64,000 nt of DNA. It comes from CALDTK01 sp965215215. GTDB taxonomy: Bacteria > Bacteroidota > Bacteroidia > Chitinophagales > Saprospiraceae. The notes under the pieces are model-generated. The model worked only from the letters and a program-made list of their open reading frames with translations. It was not told where the DNA came from and made no database searches. The stretch is from NCBI GenBank assembly GCA_965215215.1, contig OZ244043.1, forward strand, positions 496,001 through 560,000, written 5' to 3'. A program made the translations under genes and the position numbers. This document shows, in pieces, positions 17,590 through 25,428 of this stretch (the first letter of the stretch is position 1; every line of letters starts with the position of its first letter).

Positions 17590-18779
17590 TCGAACACCCC
17601 GACGCTAGCCCCCACCCAATCTTTGTCTTTGTTGTACTTCACGCCCGTCATCTCGCCCTTCGAAACCCGAACGAGGTTATTGACGGGCCTGGGCATAGTG
17701 TCCCCCGGCTGCCACACGAGCATCATGCGGATCTCCAGCTTGGCCTTGCCGGACGGCGTGTCGAGCACCGGCTCGTAGGCGACCCTCTTCTGTAGGATGT
17801 AGTTCTCCGGTCGCTGGAGACTCCGGATGTCCTCTTCGGTAGGGTGGATGTTTACCCCTGCCCCGCTGAAAGAGTAAAGCGGCTTGAGTACGTATTCGCG
17901 CAGATCACGACTCCCCGAACCGTACTCACTGGCGAAGAGCGCCTCCGGCACGTGCGCGCACCGCGCTAACAGCGGCAGGCTGTGCTTGCTGATGCGCAAA
18001 AACCAGTCGGGATGTGCCGCCCACTCCACGTCGACCTCCTCGCGAAAGGAGTAGGCGTAACTCGGGGCGTCGCGTGCGAGCAGCTCGTCCAAAATGACCC
18101 GGTTGTAGATCCGTTTTACGGGGATACGGCGGCCGTCCGCACTTCTGTAAAACAGCACCCGCCCATCCCGCTCTAGGTCCTCGAGACCGACGACGGGCAC
18201 GCCGAGCGCGAGGTGGGTCGCGGCGAAGTCGATCCGGGTGTTTTGACTCGCCGGATCGATCTCCAGCAGGATCACGTTCTCCGTGGGGTGGCCCGCGAGG
18301 ATGACCCCACGCAGGAGCGACGCGTACGAACCGGCGTCGAGGCCGCTGAAGTACGAAGCGTAGCCCGCTGGGATCGCGCGCGCGTTGCGGTAGGACTCGA
18401 GGAGGGCGGCCTGGAAGAAGTACAGCGAGGGGAAACCCTGCAGCTCGATGAGCCAGGGCACGAGCTCGTCGTTCTCCCGGCACACGGCGAAATCGTACTG
18501 TAGAAACAGTGGACGTCCGAGCTCGCCGGGCACCGCCCAGTAGGGCGCTCGTATCGCCGTAGCGCTCTCGGCGAGTGCTCGCTCGGAGCAGAGTACCTCG
18601 CTGATCTCGGAGCAGCTTCGCATCAGTTTGCCCACGAGCGCCTCCGGCAAAAAGAGGGGCGTTTCCGCGAGTCGAAACGTAGTTTGCTCGCCGAGGATAC
18701 GGTGGAGCCCCTCGCGCTGCCGCTGGTAGCTCTCCGGTGAAAAGGCGGCGTTAAAGGCGGTGCGCAGGTCCGAGATCAT
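17562..18779 (-). CDS. Putative circularly permuted ATP-grasp ligase
   Basis: This 405-residue soluble protein is not matched confidently to a named family. Three segments suggest a glutathionylspermidine-synthase or CP-ATP-grasp fold. They are DFAVCRENDELVPWLIELQ near residue 120, the Rossmann-like ENVILLEIDPASQNTR...VPVVGLEDL...VKRIYNRV, and a later nucleotide-binding segment YVLKPLYSFSGAGVNIHP followed by LEIRMMLVW. The nucleotide segment lies after the substrate-side segment, as expected for a permuted enzyme. It is the last gene of a four-gene operon with an amidotransferase and a second ATP-grasp enzyme, which supports an amide-ligase role. It could instead be an uncharacterised Bacteroidota family without ligase activity. 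Confidence 0.6.
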   Translation of the reverse strand: MISDLRTAFNAAFSPESYQRQREGLHRILGEQTTFRLAETPLFLPEALVGKLMRSCSEISEVLCSERALAESATAIRAPYWAVPGELGRPLFLQYDFAVCRENDELVPWLIELQGFPSLYFFQAALLESYRNARAIPAGYASYFSGLDAGSYASLLRGVILAGHPTENVILLEIDPASQNTRIDFAATHLALGVPVVGLEDLERDGRVLFYRSADGRRIPVKRIYNRVILDELLARDAPSYAYSFREEVDVEWAAHPDWFLRISKHSLPLLARCAHVPEALFASEYGSGSRDLREYVLKPLYSFSGAGVNIHPTEEDIRSLQRPENYILQKRVAYEPVLDTPSGKAKLEIRMMLVWQPGDTMPRPVNNLVRVSKGEMTGVKYNKDKDWVGASVGVFDQSPATEAS

Positions 18780-18844
18780 GGGCGGGCTTCCGATCGATGT
18801 CGGAGCGCAGTTTACGCGTAATACTTGGATCGCGTACGGGTAGA

Positions 18845-19666
18845 CTAAGCCACGAGCTCGGGCTCCGTCCGCTGAGCGCGAAGCGCGGCTCGTATAAAGT
18901 TCGGGATCACGAGCGCGTTGGTGGCGGCGATCTTGCGCGGATCCTCCAGGTGCAGCATCATTTCTGCAAACTTCTCCCCGCCGTGCTCCTCGACGATGAC
19001 CTGCTTACGCTCGGGATCGTTGAAGTACTCGATCATACCCTGGCTGTCGGCTTCCGGGTGAAACTGTGTACCCAGGAACTCCGGGCTCCAGCGGATGGCC
19101 ATGATCGCGCGTTCGTAGGGTACGTTCGGCCGGATCTTCTCGTAAGCTAACACGTCTGCCCCCATGGCGGCCAGATGTTGAAAGTTGGCTTGAACCACTT
19201 GGTACTCCCGGAAGTCGGCCACGTAGAAAGGATCGTCGAGGCCCGCGAAAATCGGATCGAGCTCCCCCGAGTTGGTCGGGTGTACCGGGAAGGTGCCGAA
19301 CGACATCCTGCGTCGTCGGGTAACCTTCGCCGAACTGAAGTAGCGGCAGGCCAGCTGAAAGCCGTGACAAATGAAGAACACGTGTTTCTTTTCTTCGGAC
19401 GCGGTAGCGCGCTGGTTGTGTTCCCAAAGCTCATCGAGCAGTCCCCACAGCTTGCCTTCCCATACCTCCCCGCTCGCCAGTGGCGACCCGGGGCCACCCG
19501 ACACGAGGTACAGGTCGAAGCCGGCGGTCGGTACCTCGGCTCGGCCCCGGACATCGAACTCCGCGTACGTCAGCTGATTGCCGAAACCATCGAGGATGGC
19601 CCGGATGCAACGCATGCCTTGGTTGGGCGTACCGTCGTAGAGGTCGAGTAGAGCTAAGCTGCGCAA
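18845..19666 (-). CDS. Class I glutamine amidotransferase-like protein
   Basis: This 273-residue protein has a GATase1 fold. The nucleophile elbow is FFICHGFQLACR and the His-Glu pair is in GTQFHPEAD, so the catalytic triad is complete. The N-terminus reads MRSLALLDLYDGTPNQG and starts at TTG 19666. No ATG is available nearby. The C-terminal ~70 residues extend past the standard domain. The enzyme should release ammonia from glutamine, or hydrolyse a related gamma-glutamyl bond, for one of the flanking ATP-grasp ligases. It sits 56 nt after the tailed ATP-grasp gene and 66 nt before the permuted one. Confidence 0.85.
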   Translation of the reverse strand: MRSLALLDLYDGTPNQGMRCIRAILDGFGNQLTYAEFDVRGRAEVPTAGFDLYLVSGGPGSPLASGEVWEGKLWGLLDELWEHNQRATASEEKKHVFFICHGFQLACRYFSSAKVTRRRRMSFGTFPVHPTNSGELDPIFAGLDDPFYVADFREYQVVQANFQHLAAMGADVLAYEKIRPNVPYERAIMAIRWSPEFLGTQFHPEADSQGMIEYFNDPERKQVIVEEHGGEKFAEMMLHLEDPRKIAATNALVIPNFIRAALRAQRTEPELVA

Positions 19667-19721
19667 ATCCGGGTGGGTTTTGTAAAGAGCCAGCTCTACA
19701 AACGATCCGGGTGGCGAGAAG

Positions 19722-20828
19722 TTAGCGTTTGGGCGTGGGTTTGGTCGTCGGTTTAGTCCTGGCCGCCGGTTTCTTCTTCGTGGGGGCGGCCCGTTTCGTA
19801 GTGGTGGCCGCCTTCGATTTCGCCGGGGTTTTGGCTTTAGCTACCGGCTTCGCCTTCGCGGCCGGCTTAGACGTAGGCGCAGGTGCTCCCCCGACTGAAC
19901 GTAGCATGTAATCTCCCCAGGTCAGGTTGTCGCTGCCGTCCTCGTGGGCCTCGGCACGCTCGATCGCGTACTTAGCCGCGTGATCCACCACCCACTCGAA
20001 GTTTTGCTGGCCGACGGAGTGCACGTCGGCATCGGGCGCCGGATTGGTGAAATCGATGGCGTAGACCACGTCACCCCGCACCGCTAGTTCGACCGTGTTA
20101 AAATCGTATCCGAGCACCTTGTTGAGTCGGACCACGTAGTCTTCGAGCTTCTCGAGCAACTCGGGTTCTACGTGCGGGGCGTCCCGCACGTACCGCTCGT
20201 GAAAGGCCTTGCGCGGATCGTACTGCATCACCCGTACGTACTTGCCGCCGATGCAATAGCACCGGAAGTACGCCTCGAAGTCGATGGCCTCCTGCAGTAA
20301 CATGTTGAGTTCCTCGGTATCGTCGTAGGCGCTCCACAGCTCGTCGGCGTTGTCGACCTTGTACACGCTCTTCCACCCCCCGCCGGTGTTCGGCTTCATG
20401 AACGCGGGAAAGCCGACGTGCGCGAACATCTTATCCCAACCTAGCGGATACTGCAGGTTGGTGAAGCTCGCGGCCGTTGTGCCGACGGGGTGATCTTTGC
20501 TCGGTAGCAATACCGTCTTCGGGACCGGAACGCCCACCCGCTCGGCCATGGCGTTGGCCGTGAGCTTGTCTTCGGCGCTCCACCAGAACGGGTTGTTGAT
20601 TACCGCGCACCCGAGCAGGGCCGCGTGCTTGAGTGCCGCGCGGTAGAAAGGCACATCCTGACTGATACGATCCAAGATTACCGCGTAATCGGAGGGTACG
20701 TTTTGCTGGGGGGCCCCCATGCGTACGTGTTCGAACTTGATTCCATCCGGCGCGATCGCGTTTCCGTGGTCCACGAACGCATAGGGAAAGGAGCGTTCCA
20801 TGCCGTAGAGTACGCCGATCTTCTTCAT
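19722..20828 (-). CDS. RimK-like ATP-grasp protein with Lys/Ala/Pro-rich C-terminal tail
   Basis: This 368-residue protein has an ATP-grasp core at residues about 1-300. A pre-ATP-grasp N-lobe (KKIGVLYGMERSFPYAFVDH) is followed by FPAFMKPNTGGGWKSVYKV (ATP-binding Lys and Gly-rich loop). The metal site is NTVELAVRGDVVYAIDFTNP, with acidic residues and Asn in the expected places. The last ~50 residues are low complexity, built from Lys, Ala, Pro and Thr in KPAAKAK-type units like bacterial histone-H1-like tails. Family members ligate a carboxylate to an amine through an acyl phosphate. The substrate is not known. It lies 25 nt after the esterase gene in the same operon. Confidence 0.8.
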   Translation of the reverse strand: MKKIGVLYGMERSFPYAFVDHGNAIAPDGIKFEHVRMGAPQQNVPSDYAVILDRISQDVPFYRAALKHAALLGCAVINNPFWWSAEDKLTANAMAERVGVPVPKTVLLPSKDHPVGTTAASFTNLQYPLGWDKMFAHVGFPAFMKPNTGGGWKSVYKVDNADELWSAYDDTEELNMLLQEAIDFEAYFRCYCIGGKYVRVMQYDPRKAFHERYVRDAPHVEPELLEKLEDYVVRLNKVLGYDFNTVELAVRGDVVYAIDFTNPAPDADVHSVGQQNFEWVVDHAAKYAIERAEAHEDGSDNLTWGDYMLRSVGGAPAPTSKPAAKAKPVAKAKTPAKSKAATTTKRAAPTKKKPAARTKPTTKPTPKR

Positions 20829-20853
20829 GCCCGGAATGTACTCGAACGCCAGA

Positions 20854-21561
20854 CTACAAGCTAGCCTCTAAGTAGGCTGGGAACATCCCTCGCCAGAGGG
20901 GCCAATCGTGTTCCACCCAGCCTCGCACATCGAGCCAGTGCGAAATCTGGCGGCGGCGCAGCAGACCGGAGAGCCGTTCGGTGGCCGGCCTGCAGATGTC
21001 CCACTCGCTGGTGCCTAAGACGATCCCGAGCTCCCAGAGGGCCGGGTCATCGGCTGACTCCATGTAGTCGACCGGATTGTTGAAGTACACTTCGTTGTCG
21101 TAGTAGCCCCCCAGGAAGCTTTTTATGTCGAAGCTGCCCGACATGGAGACAAGCGCGCTGACCACGTCCGGGTGTTTGAAGGCGAAGTTCGCGGCGGTAT
21201 ACCCGCCGAAGCTGCACCCCGCCACGATCACTTTGTGGGTGTGGTGGCGCTGCTGGAGCGCGGGCACTAGCTCGTGGCGCACCATGCGGTCGTAAGCAGC
21301 GTGGGTACGCACTTTATCCGCCGGATGTAAGCTCCGGTCGTACCAGCTCTGGTGGTTGATCGTATCCGGGCAGTAGACGACCACGCGACCGGCGTCGACG
21401 AGGTGTCGCACCGATTCGATCAGCCCCTGATCCTTCGCCTCGAAGTACCGTCCGAGCGTGGTCGGGAAGACGACGACGGGTACGCCCGAATGCCCGAAGC
21501 GTAGCAGGTCCAAATCCCGGCTCGTGGAGTGCGTGTACCAGCGTTCGTGCTCCTCTTGCAT
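20854..21561 (-). CDS. Alpha/beta-hydrolase fold esterase
   Basis: This 235-residue esterase-D-like protein starts at ATG 21561. The nucleophile elbow is VIVAGCSFGGYTAANFAF (GxSxG with Ser), and WVEHDWPLWRG near the end gives a candidate catalytic His. There is no signal peptide, so it is cytoplasmic. It is the first gene of the operon esterase, ATP-grasp, amidotransferase, ATP-grasp-like. A promoter-like TACCTTCG lies at 21588-21595 (minus strand). A longer frame to 22110 runs over the divergent esterase gene and is rejected. The role is probably release or transfer of an acyl or peptide group on the pathway product. Confidence 0.82.
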   Translation of the reverse strand: MQEEHERWYTHSTSRDLDLLRFGHSGVPVVVFPTTLGRYFEAKDQGLIESVRHLVDAGRVVVYCPDTINHQSWYDRSLHPADKVRTHAAYDRMVRHELVPALQQRHHTHKVIVAGCSFGGYTAANFAFKHPDVVSALVSMSGSFDIKSFLGGYYDNEVYFNNPVDYMESADDPALWELGIVLGTSEWDICRPATERLSGLLRRRQISHWLDVRGWVEHDWPLWRGMFPAYLEASL

Positions 21562-21630
21562 AGTGGCGCCAACGGCGTTAAGGCGGGCGAAGGTAGATGC
21601 GGCCCGGTTGGGTGTGCGACCTTTGCGTCG

Positions 21631-22467
21631 ATGTTCAAGCCCTTCGCCGAAAGGCGCCGCAAAGTTCAACAGCTCACCGTTTGGCCGCTCGAGCTCCGGA
21701 TACCGAGTCACCACCTCGGCCGCTGGGTGAACCTCAGCGTGCTCAAGCCGCCCGGCTACAACAAGAACTTTCTCAGTAGTTACCCGCTCGTGGTCGTCAA
21801 CGACGGGCAGGATTTTACCGACCTCAAGCTGCCGGAGCGCCTGTCGAGCGCGCTTCGTTCGAAGCGAGTACGCCCGAGGGTTATCGTCGGCGTGCACGCC
21901 GACGGGCAGCGTATGCGCGAGTACGGTACGAGCGCCACGAGCGACTACGCGGGGCGCGGAGACCGGGCCAACGCCCACCGACTGTTCGTTACCGAGGAGC
22001 TGCTCCCCTACCTCGAGTACCACTTCCGGATACGTAAGGCGCGCGAGCAACGCACCGTCTGCGGGTTCAGCCTCGGCGGCTTGTCGGCTTTCGATATCGG
22101 CTGGATGCACCCGGAGTTATTCGCCAACGTGGGCTGCTTCAGTGCGTCGTTCTGGTGGCGTAAGCACGACTTCGACCCGAACGACCCCGACGCCGACCGC
22201 ATCGCCGTCGAGCAAATTAGGCACGCCGGCAAACTTCCCCCGTTGAGCTACTACTTCCAGGTAGGTACCGACGAAGAGGCCTCGGATCGGAACGGCAACG
22301 GCATCATCGACGCCATCGACGACACGCTCGACGTCATCACCGCCCTGCGGGAGAGAGGTCACCCGACCCGCGCCCTCCACTACGAACTCGTGGAGGGCGG
22401 TGAGCACAACCAAGGTACGTGGGGACCCGCTTTCGTGGACTTCCTGCGGTGGCTCGATCGGCGGTAG
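21631..22467 (+). CDS. Alpha/beta-hydrolase fold esterase
   Basis: This 278-residue protein belongs to the esterase D / Fes-type group. An N-terminal beta-rich part (NLSVLKPPGYNKNFLSSYPL) leads to VVVNDGQDF. The nucleophile elbow follows as VCGFSLGGLSAFDIGWMHPE, and EGGEHNQGTWGPAF supplies the candidate catalytic His. ATG 21631 lies 5 nt after a -7-like GACCTTTG at 21618-21625. It is divergent from the other esterase with 69 nt between starts, so both promoters share one short control region. Having two different esterases in one locus suggests two bond-breaking steps or a sensor and enzyme pair. Confidence 0.83.
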   Translation: MFKPFAERRRKVQQLTVWPLELRIPSHHLGRWVNLSVLKPPGYNKNFLSSYPLVVVNDGQDFTDLKLPERLSSALRSKRVRPRVIVGVHADGQRMREYGTSATSDYAGRGDRANAHRLFVTEELLPYLEYHFRIRKAREQRTVCGFSLGGLSAFDIGWMHPELFANVGCFSASFWWRKHDFDPNDPDADRIAVEQIRHAGKLPPLSYYFQVGTDEEASDRNGNGIIDAIDDTLDVITALRERGHPTRALHYELVEGGEHNQGTWGPAFVDFLRWLDRR

Positions 22468-22495
22468 TTGGGAGGTAGGATACGCGGGCGTAAAC

Positions 22496-23539
22496 CTACG
22501 GGTAGATAAGCCGCATCGCCTCCTTCTCGTACCCGGCTAGTGCGTGGCCCTCCGGCTCGGCGGGCCAGTCCTTGGCTACCAACTGCCCCGTGGTCGCTAG
22601 CTCGAGGATCTTGGGGTGGATGTAGTACTCCCTACAGACGGAGACCGTGTTGCCCAGCTCGGCGGCCACGAGCCGGACGAGTTTCGTCGCGAGCGCGCCC
22701 GTCTCCTTTTCGGCCTGCGAGCGCACCGCCTCTCCGTAGAAACGAACGGCGAGCGTCGTTCCGGCCCAGGTCCTGAAGTCCTTCGCCGAAAACTTCTCCC
22801 CCATGTGCTCGTGGAGGTAATCGTTGACGTCGGAGCTATCGAGCCGCTGTGCGTGCCCCGAGCTGTCCTTGTACTTGAACAGCTCGTAGCCGGGCAGGCT
22901 GGCGACCTCGAGCACCAGCTTGCGCAGACGGCGATTTTTGATGCTGACGTTCCTAAACTGGTTGCTTTTCCCCTTGAATTGAAGCAGCAGGTTCCTCCCC
23001 TCCTCGTGGATGTGCTTACGCCGCAGCGTGGTGAGCCCGTAAGTGTCGTGCAGCTCCTGGTAGCGTTCGTTACCGATGCGCAGGTGCGTGCGATCGAGCA
23101 TAAAAACCACCAAAGCCAGCATCCGCTCGCGCGTCCAGTTGCCGGATCGCAGGGATTTGTCGACCTCGCTACGCAAGTGGGGTAAGGCCTCACCGAAGGC
23201 GCCTAAGCGCTCAAATTTAGCGCGTTGGCGGTAGCTCGTGTAGGCTTCGTGGTAGATGTACTGCTTGCGCCGCTTGGCGTCGCGCCCGGTACACTGTAAG
23301 TGACCGTCGGCGGTGGTGCATATCCATACGTCCGACCACATGGGCGGGATCACCATGGCCTCCACCCGCGCGAGCACCTCGGCATCCTCGCAGAGACGCC
23401 CCGAGGCGTCTACGATCACGTGCTTCTCGTTTCTCTCGACGCGGGTGTAGCCGTCTTGCTCGTCGGAGCTGTGGTGTAAGTTTTGCGGAAGCATCTCCCC
23501 TCCCCGACCCCGATCATCTACCACCGGTTGCTTCTCCAT
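22496..23539 (-). CDS. DNA topoisomerase IB
   Basis: This 347-residue enzyme is poxvirus-type topoisomerase IB, which relaxes supercoils through a 3'-phosphotyrosine link. The N-terminal domain contains IPPMWSDVWICTTADGHLQ and GRDAKRRKQYIYH. The catalytic domain has HLRIGNERY, VSIKNRRL and DFRTWAGT, and the Tyr nucleophile lies in CREYYIHPKI. All are in the expected order and the length is normal. It is monocistronic. A 13-bp indel variant of the dispersed motif (23480-23492) lies in its N-terminal coding part. Confidence 0.93.
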   Translation of the reverse strand: MEKQPVVDDRGRGGEMLPQNLHHSSDEQDGYTRVERNEKHVIVDASGRLCEDAEVLARVEAMVIPPMWSDVWICTTADGHLQCTGRDAKRRKQYIYHEAYTSYRQRAKFERLGAFGEALPHLRSEVDKSLRSGNWTRERMLALVVFMLDRTHLRIGNERYQELHDTYGLTTLRRKHIHEEGRNLLLQFKGKSNQFRNVSIKNRRLRKLVLEVASLPGYELFKYKDSSGHAQRLDSSDVNDYLHEHMGEKFSAKDFRTWAGTTLAVRFYGEAVRSQAEKETGALATKLVRLVAAELGNTVSVCREYYIHPKILELATTGQLVAKDWPAEPEGHALAGYEKEAMRLIYP

Positions 23540-23678
23540 AATCGCTGCAAAGCGTCAGCGTGACACCAAAGTTTCATTCTTGCGTTACAATCGATGGCTA
23601 CGATAGCAAAAAACCACTAAATTAACCGTCAACAGTTAAGTGGCAGAACGACCTGCCCTTTAGCATGTTCTCCTTAGC

Positions 23679-24476
23679 ATGACGCCAGTCTCAAGACGCC
23701 ATCTCCTCGCTCTCGCACTCGCCGTGTGCTGTATCGGTGTGAGCTTCTCGCAAGAAGTACTCCTGCCCAGGGCGTACGAAAGCACGGACGTGGGCGTGGT
23801 GTACGACCGGGAGCTCAGCTTCCCGGTAACGCTGCACACCAACGGCTTTCACGTTGGCGTAAATTTCGGGCAGCTCAAAACGTACTACCAGACTACCTAC
23901 TGGGGCTTCAACATCGGGCAGCTCAAGCACCCGCGAGAGAAAAAGCAGTCCGAGGCGGGCAGCAGCTTCGGTCAGGGGTTAGACAACTTCGTTTACGGGA
24001 AGCAAAATTCGCTACTTACCCTCCGCGTGGTTAAAGGCTGGAGGCGCTACTACTCCGGCAAGGATCACCGCCGGGGTGTGGCGGTGGGTACGGCGTTCGA
24101 GGTCGGTGCCACGGCCGGCATCCTCAAACCGTACGTGCTCCAGATCGCCAACCCGGGGGGCGAACCCCTGCCGCCGGATCAGCGCTACGTAATTTATTCG
24201 AAATCGACGCGGGACCGCTTTTTGAACCGCGACTTGATTGAAGGCACCGGAGGCTTGAAGCGCGGGTGGTCGGACGCGAGCGTTGTGCCGGGCGTGAACG
24301 CGAAGGCCGCCGTACACCTCGATTGGGGTGCCTTCGATGAATTTATGCGGGGATTAGAGGCAGGTGTGATGGTCGACGTTTTCCCGACCCGGATGAAGAT
24401 CTTGGTCGACGAAGCCGAGAATACCCCCTTGTTCCTCAATTTTTACGTTGCCGCCCACCTCGGTAAGCGGCGCTAG
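23679..24476 (+). CDS. Outer-membrane protein of unknown function
   Basis: This 265-residue protein has a signal peptide ending near SFSQE. The remainder is full of amphipathic strands (for example FHVGVNFGQLKTYYQTTYWG and GVAVGTAFEVGATAGILK) and ends LFLNFYVAAHLGKR. This is the pattern of an outer-membrane beta-barrel. No family is recognised. Two copies of TTAGCATG (23660 and 23674) flank the start and the second includes the ATG. It precedes lipA by 57 nt, and the two could be co-transcribed, although the functions are not obviously linked. Confidence 0.65.
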   Translation: MTPVSRRHLLALALAVCCIGVSFSQEVLLPRAYESTDVGVVYDRELSFPVTLHTNGFHVGVNFGQLKTYYQTTYWGFNIGQLKHPREKKQSEAGSSFGQGLDNFVYGKQNSLLTLRVVKGWRRYYSGKDHRRGVAVGTAFEVGATAGILKPYVLQIANPGGEPLPPDQRYVIYSKSTRDRFLNRDLIEGTGGLKRGWSDASVVPGVNAKAAVHLDWGAFDEFMRGLEAGVMVDVFPTRMKILVDEAENTPLFLNFYVAAHLGKRR

Positions 24477-24533
24477 CACTTCCTGGCGCTCGCGGCAAAA
24501 CTACCTGTCCGCAGGCTCGTTCTTTGCCTAGCT

Positions 24534-25403
24534 ATGGTAGAACTCCCTGTTGCTGTTGCCGAACGTCCCGCGCGTAAGCCAGACTGGCTGCGCGTGAAGC
24601 TGCCCATCGGCCCTGATTACAAGCGGGTCCGCGCGCTCGTCGACGAGTACGAGCTTAACACGATCTGCCAGAGCGGCAACTGTCCGAACATGGGCGAGTG
24701 TTGGGGTGCCGGTACCGCTACGTTCATGATCTTGGGCAATACGTGCACGCGGTCCTGTAGCTTTTGCGCGGTGAAGACCGGGCGGCCGAGCGAGTACGAC
24801 GAGGACGAGCCGCGCCGCGTTGCCGAAGCCATTCGGCTGATGGAGGTAAAGCACGCCGTGATCACTTCGGTAAATCGCGACGAACTCAAGGACCGGGGCG
24901 CCGAAATATGGTATCAAACCGTTCGTCGGGTCAAGGAGCTAACACCCGCCACAACGATCGAGACCCTCATCCCGGATACCCGTGGAAATTGGGACGCCTT
25001 GAGTCGAATGATTGCGGGCGGACAGGAGGTGGTTTCCCACAACCTCGAAACGGTTCCGCGCCTCTACCGTAAAGTGCGACCTCAGGCGCGCTACGCGCGC
25101 TCCCTCGAGCAGATCCGACGCACGAAGGATGCCGGCAGACGAACGAAGTCCGGCATCATGGTCGGCGTTGGGGAAGAACCTCGGGAGGTGTACCAGCTGA
25201 TGGACGATCTCCTCGAGCACGGCTGCGACGTGCTGACGATCGGGCAGTACCTGCGGCCCACGAATCTCCACCTCGCCGTTTCGGAATTCGTGACGCCGGA
25301 TCAATTTGCCAACTACAAAGCGGTCGGGCTCGAAAAGGGCTTCGACTTCGTCGAGTCCGGCCCGTTGGTTCGTTCGAGCTACCACGCGGAACGGCATTTG
25401 TAG
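24534..25403 (+). CDS. lipA: Lipoyl synthase
   Basis: LipA is a radical-SAM enzyme that inserts two sulfurs into octanoyl groups on lipoyl domains. The auxiliary cluster motif is CQSGNCPNMGECW. The radical-SAM motif is CTRSCSFC (C-x3-C-x2-C). The segment GGQEVVSHNLETVPRLY and the C-terminal GPLVRSSYHAERHL, with its cluster-ligating Ser, complete the family pattern. At 289 residues the length is normal. It converges on the alkaline phosphatase gene with 25 nt between stops. Confidence 0.97.
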   Translation: MVELPVAVAERPARKPDWLRVKLPIGPDYKRVRALVDEYELNTICQSGNCPNMGECWGAGTATFMILGNTCTRSCSFCAVKTGRPSEYDEDEPRRVAEAIRLMEVKHAVITSVNRDELKDRGAEIWYQTVRRVKELTPATTIETLIPDTRGNWDALSRMIAGGQEVVSHNLETVPRLYRKVRPQARYARSLEQIRRTKDAGRRTKSGIMVGVGEEPREVYQLMDDLLEHGCDVLTIGQYLRPTNLHLAVSEFVTPDQFANYKAVGLEKGFDFVESGPLVRSSYHAERHL

Positions 25404-25428
25404 CGGGCGCCGTCACAACGGTTATAAC

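Noticed and set aside
20854..22110. 418-codon version of the minus-strand esterase
   Set aside because: The extra 183 codons overlap the divergent esterase on the other strand and lack any family similarity. ATG 21561 fits the fold.
24481..24500. GCTCGCGGCAAAAC as another motif copy
   Set aside because: It has two mismatches at fixed positions, and similar weak hits (for example near 936 and 57394) can be expected by relaxation of the pattern.
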